NCBI RefSeq assembly: GCF_025643335.1
Contig: NZ_CP092489.1
Location: 2,366,501-2,430,500, forward strand
Source: Endozoicomonas sp. Mp262
GTDB taxonomy: Bacteria; Pseudomonadota; Gammaproteobacteria; Pseudomonadales; Endozoicomonadaceae
DNA length: 64,000 nucleotides
Reading direction: 5' to 3'
Shown here: piece after piece, positions 8,778 through 18,510 of the stretch
Position numbering within the stretch: position 1 is the first letter of the stretch
How the letters are laid out: each line of letters begins with the position of its first letter
The notes under the pieces: model-generated
The model's input: only the letters and a program-made list of their open reading frames with translations
Database searches by the model: none
What the model was told of the DNA's origin: nothing
Program-made: the position numbers and the translations under genes

Positions 8778-9454
8778 AGTGACGATCCTTCCAAATTATC
8801 AGGACTCAGTAAGAAATCTTTGTTGGCTTTAAAATACTTAAGGGTTCTATAGACCGCAGCCACAACCGCTCTTGGCGTAATGGTGGCTCCAGTGAACTGG
8901 TCAAACTGGCCTCCATCTTTTTTGACGGCCCAGCCAGAACTGCCCGGACTAGTGAGGGACTTGCCGGTAAAGCCAAGAATCCAGTGGGTTATTTTGGTAT
9001 CAATCTTGTCACCCAGGCCCGGTGTCTCTTTATGGGTCACCACCCGGACACCTGCCAGAGTACCATCCCTGTTGACGCCAACCAGTAACTCAATGCGTCC
9101 ATTATAGCCGTCGGGAGCTACAGCTGGCAGAATCACGGCAGTGGGGACTCCCCGGTTCAGGGCAATGTAAGCTTTTTTCTCCCGTTGTGTGGCCAGTAGC
9201 TTAGAAGGCTTCAATAAAATGGCTGTATCAAGCAGCACATTGTCGTGGGTCTCAGCTGGCAGTATTTCGATTAAGGCCTTTGCCTCGTAGTTACGTACCT
9301 GCTCTTCTATCTTGTCTCCGGTCAGCACATAGGTCAGTGAAATAAGGCCCACTGTCAGGATGGAGAACAGACCCAGGCCCAGACTGTTTCGAACCATGCT
9401 CTGAAACAGTGTAGCCATAGTGCCGGGTTGATTTTCGCTAGTATTCTCGCTCAT
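8774..9454 (-). CDS. rsxG: Rnf electron transport complex subunit G
   Basis: Periplasm-facing flavoprotein of the Rnf complex with one N-terminal membrane anchor (about residues 24-45). Covalent FMN attachment is expected at the threonine of [11 protein letters not shown] (about Thr191), equivalent to the SGAT-type motif of RnfG/NqrC. The [11 protein letters not shown] segment is also typical. At 226 aa it is near the usual length. The start is 22 bp from the rsxD stop and its end overlaps rsxE by 4 nt. Confidence 0.95.
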   Translation of the reverse strand: MSENTSENQPGTMATLFQSMVRNSLGLGLFSILTVGLISLTYVLTGDKIEEQVRNYEAKALIEILPAETHDNVLLDTAILLKPSKLLATQREKKAYIALNRGVPTAVILPAVAPDGYNGRIELLVGVNRDGTLAGVRVVTHKETPGLGDKIDTKITHWILGFTGKSLTSPGSSGWAVKKDGGQFDQFTGATITPRAVVAAVYRTLKYFKANKDFLLSPDNLEGSSL

Positions 9455-9476
9455 GGTTTATCGTTTACCTGGCTGG

Positions 9477-10550
9477 TCATTCTTTTTTTGGTAACCCTTT
9501 GTTGGGCCTCTTATGGCCATAGGTTCTTGGCTGGGTGTAGTAGTCAATGGTGGGGGCTGCCATATTCATCAGTACGATTGCAAAGGCGACACCGTCCGGG
9601 TATCCGCCCCAGGCTCTGATAACGTAAACCAGAATACCAACACCGATACCAAATAACAGACGGCCCCGGTTGCTTGTGGCGCCGCTGACAGGGTCTGTGA
9701 CAATAAAGAACGCACCCAGCATGGTAGCGCCACTTAGCAGATGAAACAGGGGCGAGCCATGGCTTTCCGGACCACTGCCTCCCCAGAATAGGGTAGCCAT
9801 AATGGTTAGTGCTGCCAGCATGCCCACAGGGGCGTGCCAGATAAATACTCTTTTATAGAGCAGGAACAGGCCGCCAGCCAGGTAGCCAAGGTTAACCCAG
9901 AACCAGCCTAGTCCTCCGAGTCCATCAAGAACCGGCTTTTGTTCCCAGAGCTGTGGCATGGTCAGGCTACTGTTTTCCCGCACAACATCCAGGGGGGTTG
10001 CCATACTGACGGCATCAATAACCGGTGTTGACTGACCCAAAGAGAAAATGGCGGAGAAGGCTGAGAAAAGGCTATCTCCCGGGGATAGACTGGCAAGGCT
10101 TCCCTCTATTCCCAGGGGGGCAAGCCAGCGGGTCATTTCCTGGGGGAAGGATATCAGTAACAGCACATAGCCCAGCATGGCCGGGTTAAATGGATTTTGG
10201 CCAAGACCACCATACAACTGTTTACCAATAATAATGGCAAAGGCGGTGCCCACCAGAGTCAGCCACCAGGGCGCCAGTGGTGGAATAGCTACTGCCAGCA
10301 GCAAGGCGGTGACCACTGCACTGCCATCTTTAAGATAAAAGTCGATGGGGCGACGTCTTAATTTCAGTACAAAGGCCTCGCAGCCTAAAGCCACCAATGA
10401 GGCCCAGATAATATTGATGGCTGTGCCCCAGCCAAAGAAAAAGGTTTGGGCGGCCAGTCCGGGCAGGGCAGCCAGTAATACCAGTGTCATGATGCGCTGG
10501 GTACTGTTGCTACCTAACGCATGTGGGGATGTCTGTCTAACCAGGGTCAT
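9477..10550 (-). CDS. rsxD: Rnf electron transport complex subunit D
   Basis: Polytopic membrane subunit (357 aa) holding a second covalent FMN. The candidate attachment motif is LLSGATMLGAFFI (about residues 245-257), followed by TDPVSGATSNRGR. Further family marks are GGLGQNPFNPAMLGYVLL and the late GGYPDGVAFAIVLMNMAAP. The start overlaps the rsxC stop by 4 nt, so the two are translationally coupled. Confidence 0.96.
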   Translation of the reverse strand: MTLVRQTSPHALGSNSTQRIMTLVLLAALPGLAAQTFFFGWGTAINIIWASLVALGCEAFVLKLRRRPIDFYLKDGSAVVTALLLAVAIPPLAPWWLTLVGTAFAIIIGKQLYGGLGQNPFNPAMLGYVLLLISFPQEMTRWLAPLGIEGSLASLSPGDSLFSAFSAIFSLGQSTPVIDAVSMATPLDVVRENSSLTMPQLWEQKPVLDGLGGLGWFWVNLGYLAGGLFLLYKRVFIWHAPVGMLAALTIMATLFWGGSGPESHGSPLFHLLSGATMLGAFFIVTDPVSGATSNRGRLLFGIGVGILVYVIRAWGGYPDGVAFAIVLMNMAAPTIDYYTQPRTYGHKRPNKGLPKKE

Positions 10551-12577
10551 AATTTCTTGGCCTCGTCACTGAGAGAGGGCTTGCTTGCCTGAGGGCGAGG
10601 GGATGTGGAAGCTGAAGGTAACTGCTTTTCCAGTTTTTCAAGTTTGTTGCGGCACTCATCCGCTTTATCCTTTAGAGCATCCCTGTCAGCACTGTTTTTT
10701 TCCAGAGCTTCAGCATAGGCTCGTTCTGCTTTCCTTAATTCTGCCTTGGCCAGGGCGTGCTCAATTTTCAATTTTTTGTTGTCAGCAGGGGGCGGTGGTG
10801 TTTTTGCCGTACCTGAGGGCAGATGATCAAAATCTTTCTGTAGTTTATCCACCTGATTTTGCAGCATGCCGAGATTAGCATGAAGTTTTTCAATATGTGC
10901 GTTACCGGAAGCCTCTGCCTGCGCCAAAGCCCTTTGGGTTTTTTTCAGTTGGGCCCGAGCCATGGATAACTGAATTTTCAATTCTTTTTGCTCAGGAGAC
11001 AATGCGGGTTTGGTGGTGCCAGCATTACCAGCGGCTGCCGCTTTACGGGCCTTGGCTCTTTCGATGGCCGCCTTGACCGGATCATCCTCTGTCTTACCAT
11101 TGGTCTGGGCTGCGTTTGCTTTGGCGGCTTTTAGCTTGGCTGCCCGCTCGGCATTGGCTTTTCGCTTAGCCTCTTTTTCCGCCTTTTCCTGTTCCTGGCG
11201 TTCCTGTCTGAACTCAAAACGTTGTTTTGACCGTTCAGACTTGGCATGTTTCGCCTCAAGAATACGAATGGTGTCTTTTGATGCCCGGTAGTACTGCACC
11301 AGAGGGATGTTGCTGGGGCAAACATAAGAGCAGGCACCGCACTCAATACAGTCAAACAGATTGTGATGGATTAATTGCTCATTATTTTGAGCCTGGGCGT
11401 GCCAAAGCAGTTGTTGAGGCAAGAGCGAGCAAGGGCAGGCTTCGGCACAAATGCCACAGCGTATACAGGCCTGTGCCGGTGGTGCTGGGGGGAACTCCTG
11501 TGATGTGGCCGCAATCAGGCAGTTGGTGGTTTTTATAATGGGAGCGTCTGTGCTATCCAGGCTGAACCCCATCATGGGGCCACCTAATACCAGATTATGG
11601 AGTTTTTTCCGGTTAATACCGGCAACAGTCAGCAGGTTATTAATGGGTGTGCCAATTAATGCCTCGACATTTTGAGGTTGTGACAGCGCTTGCCCTGTTA
11701 ACGTGGTAATTCGGGATATCAGGGGTTTGCCTTCTATCACGGCATCGTGGATAGCTGCCAGCGTACCTACGTTATAGCAGAGCATACCAATATCCACAGA
11801 TCGGGCATCGTTGGGCACTTCCTTGCCAGTCAACATATAGATGAGTCGCTGGGCATCTCCTGAAGGGTATTTGGTGGGCACAGTGATTACATCATAACAG
11901 CGGTCAGCACAGGCGGCTTTCATGGCTGCAATGGCTTCTGGCTTATTATCCTCGATACCAATCAGCACCTGTTTAAGGTTTAGCAAGTGCTTGAGGATAT
12001 CAATACCGCCTATGATCTGATTCGCCCGTTCCCGCATGAGCATGTCGTCAGCCGTAATGTAGGGTTCACACTCAGCGCCATTGACGATGAGGGTATGAAT
12101 TTTACCATCCTTACGGGATGCCATTTTCACGGCAGCGGGAAAACCGGCCCCTCCCAGTCCTACAACACCTGCGTCGTATATTTGATCGACCAGCTGTTGC
12201 GCTTCTATTTGCTGGTAGTCCGGGGTTGGTGAGAGCTCACACCACTGATCCATACCATCACTTTGCAGAATGATGCAATCCTCGCTGAGACCGGAGGGAT
12301 GAGGTACAGTGTGGGCACTGATTGACAGGATTGTCCCGGATGTGGGGGCATGAACCGGAGCGCTGACAAAACTGGCGGCTCTTGCCAGTATCTGTCCTTT
12401 CAGCACTTTATCCCCGGGCTTTACCCGTGGTTTACCCGGGGTTCCTGAATGCTGGTTAAGGGGCAGTATGTACTGGTTAAACAGGGGTACTGATGCTATG
12501 GCTGTGGTTGTGGACTGGGTTTTGTTTTCCGGTGGGTGCACGCCCCCGGGAAAGGTTTTTATACTAATATCATTCAC
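10547..12577 (-). CDS. rsxC: Rnf electron transport complex subunit C
   Basis: Peripheral NADH/FMN- and Fe-S-binding subunit (676 aa). The N-terminal half has the RnfC signature GGVHPPENK and [12 protein letters not shown]. Two ferredoxin-type [4Fe-4S] motifs lie at about residues 370-425 ([15 protein letters not shown] and [14 protein letters not shown]). From about residue 445 onward the protein is an Ala/Lys/Glu-rich coiled coil with several near-repeats ([38 protein letters not shown]). This is common for RsxC in gammaproteobacteria and variable in length. It overlaps rsxB by 4 nt. Confidence 0.96.
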   Translation of the reverse strand: MNDISIKTFPGGVHPPENKTQSTTTAIASVPLFNQYILPLNQHSGTPGKPRVKPGDKVLKGQILARAASFVSAPVHAPTSGTILSISAHTVPHPSGLSEDCIILQSDGMDQWCELSPTPDYQQIEAQQLVDQIYDAGVVGLGGAGFPAAVKMASRKDGKIHTLIVNGAECEPYITADDMLMRERANQIIGGIDILKHLLNLKQVLIGIEDNKPEAIAAMKAACADRCYDVITVPTKYPSGDAQRLIYMLTGKEVPNDARSVDIGMLCYNVGTLAAIHDAVIEGKPLISRITTLTGQALSQPQNVEALIGTPINNLLTVAGINRKKLHNLVLGGPMMGFSLDSTDAPIIKTTNCLIAATSQEFPPAPPAQACIRCGICAEACPCSLLPQQLLWHAQAQNNEQLIHHNLFDCIECGACSYVCPSNIPLVQYYRASKDTIRILEAKHAKSERSKQRFEFRQERQEQEKAEKEAKRKANAERAAKLKAAKANAAQTNGKTEDDPVKAAIERAKARKAAAAGNAGTTKPALSPEQKELKIQLSMARAQLKKTQRALAQAEASGNAHIEKLHANLGMLQNQVDKLQKDFDHLPSGTAKTPPPPADNKKLKIEHALAKAELRKAERAYAEALEKNSADRDALKDKADECRNKLEKLEKQLPSASTSPRPQASKPSLSDEAKKL

Positions 12578-13173
12578 GCAGCTTGCCCTCCGGATTCATT
12601 GTGAGGGCGGCGATCTGTGGCAATAACCTGCTCAGGGGCAACCGGCAGGCTCCAGCTCCAGCTTTTAGTAGTAACTTCCAGGGGCACCATATCTATACAA
12701 TCTACAGGACAAGGCTCAACACAGAGATCACATCCTGTGCACTCATCAGAAATAACAGTATGCATTTGTTTGGCCGCCCCAAGAATGGCATCCACTGGAC
12801 AGGCCTGAATACACTTGGTGCAGCCAATACACTCCTGTTCACGAATAAAGGCAACCATCGGGACTTTTTCAGCACCGTGCTCTGCGTCCAGAGGCTCTGG
12901 CTCCATATCAAGCAGGTCGGCAAGGGCGTTAATTGTTGCCTGTCCTCCCGGAGGACATTTATTGATGGCCTCACCACTGGCAATGGCCTCGGCATAGGGC
13001 CTGCAACCGGGGTGTCCACACTGCCCGCATTGGGTCTGGGGTAGCAGGTCATTGATCTGGTCGACAATGGGATTACCCTGCACCCGGAATTTAACGCTGG
13101 CGAATCCCAGCAGGGCACCAAAAATAAGGGATAGGGCAAGTAGCGCGGCAATGGCGTAAAAAATAAGTTCCAT
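12574..13173 (-). CDS. rsxB: Rnf electron transport complex subunit B (polyferredoxin)
   Basis: Membrane-anchored ferredoxin subunit of 199 aa. An N-terminal helix (about residues 4-26) is followed by the CGQCGHPGC motif (Cys49, 52, 57) and a fourth cysteine near 74 that bind one [4Fe-4S] cluster. Two ferredoxin motifs follow: [12 protein letters not shown] and [12 protein letters not shown]. It passes electrons between RsxC and the membrane subunits. It is 7 bp downstream of rsxA and its stop overlaps the rsxC start. Confidence 0.97.
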   Translation of the reverse strand: MELIFYAIAALLALSLIFGALLGFASVKFRVQGNPIVDQINDLLPQTQCGQCGHPGCRPYAEAIASGEAINKCPPGGQATINALADLLDMEPEPLDAEHGAEKVPMVAFIREQECIGCTKCIQACPVDAILGAAKQMHTVISDECTGCDLCVEPCPVDCIDMVPLEVTTKSWSWSLPVAPEQVIATDRRPHNESGGQAA

Positions 13174-13180
13174 ACCACCC

Positions 13181-13774
13181 CTACAGCTTTATCAGGCCAG
13201 TGAAGCCCATAAATGCCAGTGACATCAAACCGGCACTGATCATACCTATGGCGGCACCCCTGAACGGTGCTGGAACATCAGCAACGGCAATACGTTCCCT
13301 CATGGCTGAAAACAGCACCAGAACCAGCGAGAAGCCTGCGGCAGCACCAAAACCGTAGGTGGCAGAGTCCACCAGTGAGCTATCGAGCCGGTTACTATTC
13401 AGCAAGGCAACGCCAAGCACTGCGCAATTACTGGTGATGAGTGGCAAGAAGACACCCAGCACCCGATGGAGCAGAGGGCTGACCTTGCGAACCACCATTT
13501 CGGTGAACTGAACCACAACTGCAATCACCAGGATAAAGGAAAGGGTTTTCAGAAACTCCAGTCCCAGGGGGAGAAGAATATATTGATAGGTTAAGTAACT
13601 ACAGATCGAGGCCAGAGTTAACACGAAGGTGGTTGCCAGCGACATGCCCATGGCCGATTCCAGCTTGTTGGAGACACCCATAAACGGGCATAACCCCAGG
13701 AATTGAACCAGGACAAAGTTATTGACCAATATGGCACTGACCATGATCAGCACCAGTTCATTTATCTGTTCCAT
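13181..13774 (-). CDS. rsxA: Rnf electron transport complex subunit A
   Basis: First gene of the rsxABCDGE operon: a 197-aa membrane subunit with six predicted helices. Family motifs are [20 protein letters not shown] near the N-terminus and [14 protein letters not shown] in the middle, mirrored in rsxE. All six subunits are present in order with short gaps or overlaps, so the complex looks complete. The operon promoter should lie in 13775-13945, just before the MITE, but I see no convincing -35/-10 pair. Confidence 0.97.
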   Translation of the reverse strand: MEQINELVLIMVSAILVNNFVLVQFLGLCPFMGVSNKLESAMGMSLATTFVLTLASICSYLTYQYILLPLGLEFLKTLSFILVIAVVVQFTEMVVRKVSPLLHRVLGVFLPLITSNCAVLGVALLNSNRLDSSLVDSATYGFGAAAGFSLVLVLFSAMRERIAVADVPAPFRGAAIGMISAGLMSLAFMGFTGLIKL

Positions 13775-13945
13775 TGTTAACTTAAGGGCTCGGTAATTGG
13801 CGTAATTTGCATCAAGTAGCCTGAAGAAACGGTACCTTATACTTGATAAGGGCAGTCAAGTATATATCCCCGTGCAGCCAGTTAATACGCTTTTAAAGAT
13901 ATAAATGAAATATCCATAAAACAGGTTTCAAGGCATGGCTTATTA

Positions 13946-14225
13946 GGGGCTGTTGAGGTTTTATCATGTGCTCAGCCAAAGCCAGCGGTTTCGTGGCTAG
14001 GCGCAGCAGCGCAGGAATAACCTAAAGGTCACACGTACTGATGTCTTTCAAGCTGCTGTAACGACGGCACGGAAGCGCTGGCTTTGGCCCTTCGGGTGAT
14101 TCGTAAAGCGGCCTTCCGGCTGTGTTGAACTGGCTTGACGTAGAATAACTACGCGCTGCACCAGTTCGCCTTGCGTAAGGCCGCTTTACGAACCACTGAG
14201 CTCATGATAAAACCTCAACAGCCCC
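13946..14225. mobile_element. MITE, copy 1 (280 bp, GGGGCTGTTGA termini)
   Basis: A noncoding element bounded by inverted termini GGGGCTGTTGAGGTTTTATC and its complement, with TA on both sides (13944-13945 and 14226-14227), consistent with TA target duplication. Two long internal hairpins are visible: GCCAAAGCCAGCG (13975-13987) with 14076-14088, and TCGTAAAGCGGCCTT (14101-14115) with 14177-14191. A second full copy is at 58294-58592 and a lone end at 43612. No transposase in the window shares these ends. Confidence 0.85.
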
Positions 14226-14313
14226 TAGGGGTTATCCAAAACGGCGAGATTATAGCCTGACTGGTTTGGCAATGCATTGTGGAAATCCATAGTCCAGCTT
14301 GTAGCTATTGAGC

Positions 14314-14384
14314 TAGTGCCGCTAAGCGTTAATATCCATACAAGATAAGCATCTCGTTCCCAGTGTCCCCGCTGGGAATGCATA
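14314..14384. repeat. Dispersed repeat copy A with palindromic end
   Basis: TAGTGCCGCTAAGCGTTAAT and the next 40 bp closely match 42077-42132 (TAGTGCAGCTAAGCGTTAAT ...). Copy A ends in a palindrome TTCCCAG ... CTGGGAA (14357-14378), REP-like. It lies just downstream of the lysR stop, so it may also serve as that gene's terminator. The rest of the 13775-14396 gap is the MITE and short unassigned flanks. Confidence 0.7.
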
Positions 14385-14396
14385 CGGGTGTTCAAC

Positions 14397-15287
14397 TTAT
14401 TCAATAGATGTATGGATATTCACGCTTTCCTGCACTAGTGAACCTTCTTTAAAGGCACTTAATAACCGGTTCAGTACTGGACTGGGGACAGTTGCACTGG
14501 GCCAGGCCAACCCCACCTGGCGATAATCAGACATACCCTGAAATGGGCGCATTACCAGTTCCGGCCACTCGGCAACCATTCCTTCAGGAAGAAAGGAGAC
14601 ACCGGTTTCCGCCATAATCAGCATGGCCACCTGATGTTTGGTTTCCACTCTGGCAACAATATTTACCGCCATTCCCTGTTGTCCCAGTAAACCAAGGGTT
14701 CGCTGATGAGCCTCGCAGGGAGGGCAGATAATAAAGGGTTGATTGTTAAGGTGGGATAGAGTGATCAGCTCATGTGAAGACAGGGGGTGATTTTTATGGA
14801 CACAGAATACATAGTTTTCATGCCACAAAGGTAAAAATAACTCATCCTGTTCTTTCATATTCTCCAGCAGGATTCTGGCATGGGCATCGGTAGATTGCGT
14901 GGTCAGATCCAGCTCAATCTCTGGCAGGATTTGATGAATTTTTTTGAAAACCCGGGCCAGATAACGTTGAGGGAGTTCTGGCATAACGGTTAGCCTTAAT
15001 GCTTCTGTACTTTGCCTGCCCTGAAACAGGTTGGGAATACTATTCAGCTCACTAATCATATGCAGGGCCATGGGGTAGAGTTGCTCTGCCTGGGCTGTGG
15101 GTATAACGCCCTGCTTACTTCGGTTAAATAGCAGACAACCCAGTTCTTCTTCAAGCTGTCGCAGGCTGTTTGACAATGCGGGCTGGGAAATAAAACTTCG
15201 AACTGCCGCACCGGAAATGCTTCGCTCTTCATACACTGCTACAAACTGTTTCAGTAGTCTGATATCCACTCGGAAACTCCTATCCAT
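14397..15287 (-). CDS. LysR-family transcriptional regulator
   Basis: A 296-aa LysR-type regulator. The N-terminal winged helix-turn-helix (about residues 8-67) reads LLKQFVAVYEERSISGAA and ISQPALSNSLRQLEEELG, the family core. A periplasmic-binding-protein-like effector domain follows (about 95-290). Its ligand cannot be read from the sequence. It is divergent from an SDR gene across a 106-bp gap, the usual arrangement for a LysR protein and its target. Confidence 0.93.
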   Translation of the reverse strand: MDRSFRVDIRLLKQFVAVYEERSISGAAVRSFISQPALSNSLRQLEEELGCLLFNRSKQGVIPTAQAEQLYPMALHMISELNSIPNLFQGRQSTEALRLTVMPELPQRYLARVFKKIHQILPEIELDLTTQSTDAHARILLENMKEQDELFLPLWHENYVFCVHKNHPLSSHELITLSHLNNQPFIICPPCEAHQRTLGLLGQQGMAVNIVARVETKHQVAMLIMAETGVSFLPEGMVAEWPELVMRPFQGMSDYRQVGLAWPSATVPSPVLNRLLSAFKEGSLVQESVNIHTSIE

Positions 15288-15393
15288 AACCTGAGATTAT
15301 GGATCTTCTAACTAAAAGGTATTTTATCCAGGGAGGCTGGAGGCTGTACATTTCATCGCCTGATCACTTTATTGGAATTGGAGGATGATTGTA

Positions 15394-16116
15394 ATGGCTA
15401 AATCATTGGTGGTTGTAACAGGAGCAAGCTCAGGCATTGGTGAATCTATTGCCAGGCATTTTAGTGAACAGGGTCATGCACTTTTGCTGCTGGCCCGCAG
15501 GGTAGAAAAGCTGGAAGCACTGGGATTACCTGATACCTTATGCCGAAAGGTTGATGTAACAGACCGGCAGGCGCTGATTGATGCCATTGATGAAGCTGAA
15601 CGTCAATATGGTCCTGTAGATTGTATGGTGAATAATGCCGGGGTGATGTTGTTAGGGCAAGCCCATGAACAGGCGCCGGATGAGTGGCAGAAAATGCTGG
15701 ATGTGAACGTCATGGGAATGCTGAATGGCATTTATGGTGTCCTGGCAAAAATGAAAAGCCGCAAGCAGGGAACCATCATTAATATCAGCTCTATTGCAGG
15801 CATTAAAGGCTTCGCAAATCATATGGCCTATTGTGGTACCAAGTTTGCTGTTCACGGCTTAACAGAAACCCTGAGGGAAGAAGTGGCCATGGATGATGTT
15901 CGGGTAATCACCATCGCTCCCGGTGCTGTGGAGACAGAGCTGCTAAGTCATACCACCTCCGATGAAATCAAGGCGGGCTATGATAACTGGAAGGAAAGCA
16001 TGGGCGGTGTGATCCGGGCAGAGGATATTGCCGGTTGTGTATTATTTGCCTATAACCAGCCACAGAATGTTTGTGTTCGGGAGATTGTGGTAGCAGCTAC
16101 CAGGCAGCAGCCTTAA
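15394..16116 (+). CDS. Short-chain dehydrogenase/reductase
   Basis: A 240-aa NAD(P)-dependent oxidoreductase with a classical SDR pattern: TGASSGIG cofactor loop at about residues 10-17, NNAG near 84-87, catalytic Ser in NISSIAG and YCGTK for the Tyr-Lys pair. Arg after the second strand (LARR) hints at NADP preference. The start at 15394 is chosen because GGAGG (15380-15384) is 9 nt upstream; the ATG at 15385 touches the GGAGG and is unlikely. The substrate is unknown. The divergent LysR gene is its probable regulator. Confidence 0.92.
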   Translation: MAKSLVVVTGASSGIGESIARHFSEQGHALLLLARRVEKLEALGLPDTLCRKVDVTDRQALIDAIDEAERQYGPVDCMVNNAGVMLLGQAHEQAPDEWQKMLDVNVMGMLNGIYGVLAKMKSRKQGTIINISSIAGIKGFANHMAYCGTKFAVHGLTETLREEVAMDDVRVITIAPGAVETELLSHTTSDEIKAGYDNWKESMGGVIRAEDIAGCVLFAYNQPQNVCVREIVVAATRQQP

Positions 16117-16334
16117 TTTCTGTCTTTCTGGTAGATCAAACCCACTGGAATGATGTGTACCGGATTGAATCCTCCCCGCTATAGCTGTTGTTTAGTGGCT
16201 TGGTGGGGTGATTTTCTGCCCCCTTCCCTCTCCTGATACATTATCAGCACCTCACAGCCAAAATACACCAATTAAAATCAATATTGTGTTAGTCTCGCCT
16301 GTTGATCGTCATAAAGCGTTTATTATGTGATTTT

Positions 16335-16634
16335 ATGAAGGAAGACATAGCAGTTTTAAAAGCCAAACTTAATATGGAAACCTCAGTAATTGCCTGGAAG
16401 GAGTTACAGCGCTTTTTTGCTTCGGGTATGGTTTTGAGGGTGGATGGGCAGCTCGATCTGGTTGAAGTGGGTTGCCAGATATCGCTTGATAATAAACAAC
16501 AGGTTGAACAGTGGCTGATGGAAGGCAGTCTCAGGCAGGTACAAGACCAGGAGGCTCGCAAGTGGTTTGAGGAGGATACCGCACTTTGGGCTTTAGTGGT
16601 AAGACCATGGGTGCTGGTGCAGGATCGCACATGA
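16335..16634 (+). CDS. DUF2288-type protein
   Basis: A 99-aa acidic cytoplasmic protein. [25 protein letters not shown] and a Trp-rich end ([20 protein letters not shown]) match my memory of the DUF2288 family, whose function is unknown. The ATG at 16335 (MKEDIAVL) is preferred; an upstream ATG at 16302 would add 11 residues. The TGA overlaps the arfB ATG, so the two are probably co-translated. Confidence 0.8.
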   Translation: MKEDIAVLKAKLNMETSVIAWKELQRFFASGMVLRVDGQLDLVEVGCQISLDNKQQVEQWLMEGSLRQVQDQEARKWFEEDTALWALVVRPWVLVQDRT

Positions 16635-17044
16635 TAAAAATATCCAACAATGTAGAGATTGCTGACTCCGAAGTTGAAATTTCATTTATCAGGGCACAAG
16701 GGGCTGGCGGACAGAATGTAAACAAAGTATCCAGCGCCGTTCATTTGCGCTTTGATATCAACACCTCCTCACTGCCTGATTTTTACAAAGAGCGCCTATT
16801 AAAGCTAAGTGATCAGCGCATTACCTCTGATGGCGTTATCGTGATTAAGGCGCAGCGCTTTCGTACCCAGGATAAAAACCGTGAAGATGCCCTGGAGCGG
16901 CTGGTGGCTTTAATCCGCAGTGTATCTTTTGTGCCTAAAAAAAGGCGACCAACGAAACCCAGCCGTGCTGCTAAAAAGAAACGACTGGATCAAAAAAAGC
17001 AACGTGGGCAAATCAAGTCTATGAGGGGAAGGGTGAGTGAATAA
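16631..17044 (+). CDS. arfB: Alternative ribosome-rescue factor / peptidyl-tRNA hydrolase ArfB (YaeJ)
   Basis: Release-factor-like protein that frees stalled ribosomes by hydrolysing peptidyl-tRNA. The GGQ motif is in [13 protein letters not shown] (about residues 24-36), and the basic C-terminal tail ([21 protein letters not shown]) is the part that enters the empty mRNA channel. At 137 aa it is close to E. coli YaeJ (140). The start is the ATG overlapping the DUF2288 stop (ATGA); a longer frame from 16586 would add 15 unconserved residues. Confidence 0.95.
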   Translation: MIKISNNVEIADSEVEISFIRAQGAGGQNVNKVSSAVHLRFDINTSSLPDFYKERLLKLSDQRITSDGVIVIKAQRFRTQDKNREDALERLVALIRSVSFVPKKRRPTKPSRAAKKKRLDQKKQRGQIKSMRGRVSE

Positions 17045-17090
17045 CATGATAGCCCGGAGACCGTTGTGATACCGGTAATAAATATAGTCA

Positions 17091-17127
17091 AAAAGCACAG
17101 GGGGATTGAAAGCCCTGTGCTTTTTTT
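17091..17127. terminator. Hairpin with T-tract after arfB, shared with oppF
   Basis: AAAAGCACAGGG (17091-17102) pairs with CCCTGTGCTTTT (17113-17124), followed by further T's. It is a strong intrinsic terminator for the plus strand, and its A-rich left arm would work for the convergent opp operon. Confidence 0.9.
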
Positions 17128-17139
17128 CTGATTAGAGGG

Positions 17140-18123
17140 TTAGTTTTCGGAACAGGATGAAAAGTGCTCCGGGTTCACTTCCAGCAGCCTGGGTCTGCTG
17201 GAAGTACAGCTGTCTCCTACGAAAGGACACCGCGTTCTGAATACACAGCCACTGGGTGGCTTGATAGGAGAGGGCAGATCCCCTTCCAGCAATTGAATCT
17301 CCTTGTTCTTTTCCAGATCCGGGTCAGGGATGGGGACAGCGGAAAGCAACGCCTTGGTGTACGGATGGCGAGGGTTGTCGTACAATGGCTCGGCTTTGGC
17401 CATTTCCATTTCATTGCCAAGGTACATCACCAGCACTCTGTCGCTGATATGTTTGACCACACTGAGATCATGGGCAATAAAAACCAGGGACAGGCCCATT
17501 TCTTTTTGCAGTGTCTTCAGCAGGTTCACCACCTGAGCCTGGATAGAAACATCCAGGGCACTGACCGGTTCATCGCAGATTACCAGTTTGGGTTTCAGGA
17601 TCAGCGCTCGGGCAATCCCGATTCGCTGACACTGGCCGCCGGAGAATTCGTGAGGATAGCGGTTGATCACATTGGATAGCAGACCCACTTTTGCCATCAT
17701 CGCTCGCACTTGATTCAGCACTTCTTTCTTCGACAGTTCTGGCCGGTAGTTGCGCAATGGTTCGGCAATAATATCCCCGACTGTCATCCGGGGGTTCAAC
17801 GAGGCCAGTGGGTCCTGAAAGATCATCTGGATATCCTGGCGAATGGCTCGCAGGTCATTGCTGGTGGCACCGGCAATATTATGGCCCCGCCAGAGGATTT
17901 CACCTTCTTTGACGGGTGCCAGGCCAATAATGGCCCGTGCCAGGGTAGACTTGCCACAGCCGGACTCACCCACAACCCCAAGGGTTTCCCTTTCATAGAG
18001 ATCAAAGCTGACTCCATCCACCGCTTTTAAGGTGGGTATGGGTTCCCAGGGCCAGTTGCGGGCCTTGGGAATGGCAAAGTGAACCTTCAGGCTTTTAACA
18101 GACAGTATGGGTTGTTTACTCAT
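17140..18123 (-). CDS. oppF: Oligopeptide ABC transporter ATP-binding protein OppF
   Basis: One of two ATPases driving oligopeptide import. The 327-aa protein has Walker A GESGCGKST, the Q-loop IFQDPLASLNP, signature SGGQCQR, Walker B LVICDEP and the H-loop histidine in IAHDLSVV. The C-terminal oligopeptide/dipeptide extension includes CVFRTRCP. The start at 18123 overlaps the oppD stop (ATGA); a longer frame from 18174 lies inside oppD. This gene is intact, but oppD and oppB upstream are not, so a working transporter is unlikely. Confidence 0.95.
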   Translation of the reverse strand: MSKQPILSVKSLKVHFAIPKARNWPWEPIPTLKAVDGVSFDLYERETLGVVGESGCGKSTLARAIIGLAPVKEGEILWRGHNIAGATSNDLRAIRQDIQMIFQDPLASLNPRMTVGDIIAEPLRNYRPELSKKEVLNQVRAMMAKVGLLSNVINRYPHEFSGGQCQRIGIARALILKPKLVICDEPVSALDVSIQAQVVNLLKTLQKEMGLSLVFIAHDLSVVKHISDRVLVMYLGNEMEMAKAEPLYDNPRHPYTKALLSAVPIPDPDLEKNKEIQLLEGDLPSPIKPPSGCVFRTRCPFVGDSCTSSRPRLLEVNPEHFSSCSEN

Positions 18124-18510
18124 GCAGCGCCCTCCCTGATAATATGGCCGATGGGTGGCTGGTTGAGGAAGCAAGCCTTTTTCCGGCCGTTATCGAAGGT
18201 TTCCAGCGGTGGCGTTTGCTGACGGCAGTGTGTCATCACATAGTCACAGCGATCCTGGAACGGGCAGCCCGTGGGCAGACTCAGTGGGTTGGGTGGATCG
18301 CCGGGAATAGTGGCCAATATTTCCCCTTCGGTATCCAGTCTTGGGATTGCTTTGAGCAGCCCTGCTGAGTAAGGGTGGCACGGGTCATAAAAGACGTCAT
18401 TGGTGGTACCGTACTCCATGGTCCGGCCGGCATACATCACCAGCACCTTGTCACAGATACCTGCCACCACGCCGAGATCATGGGTGATCATAATAATGGC
18501 AGTATTAAAT

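Noticed and set aside
10585-11291. Plus-strand open frames opposite rsxC
   Set aside because: Produced by the Ala/Lys-rich repeat region of rsxC read in antisense.
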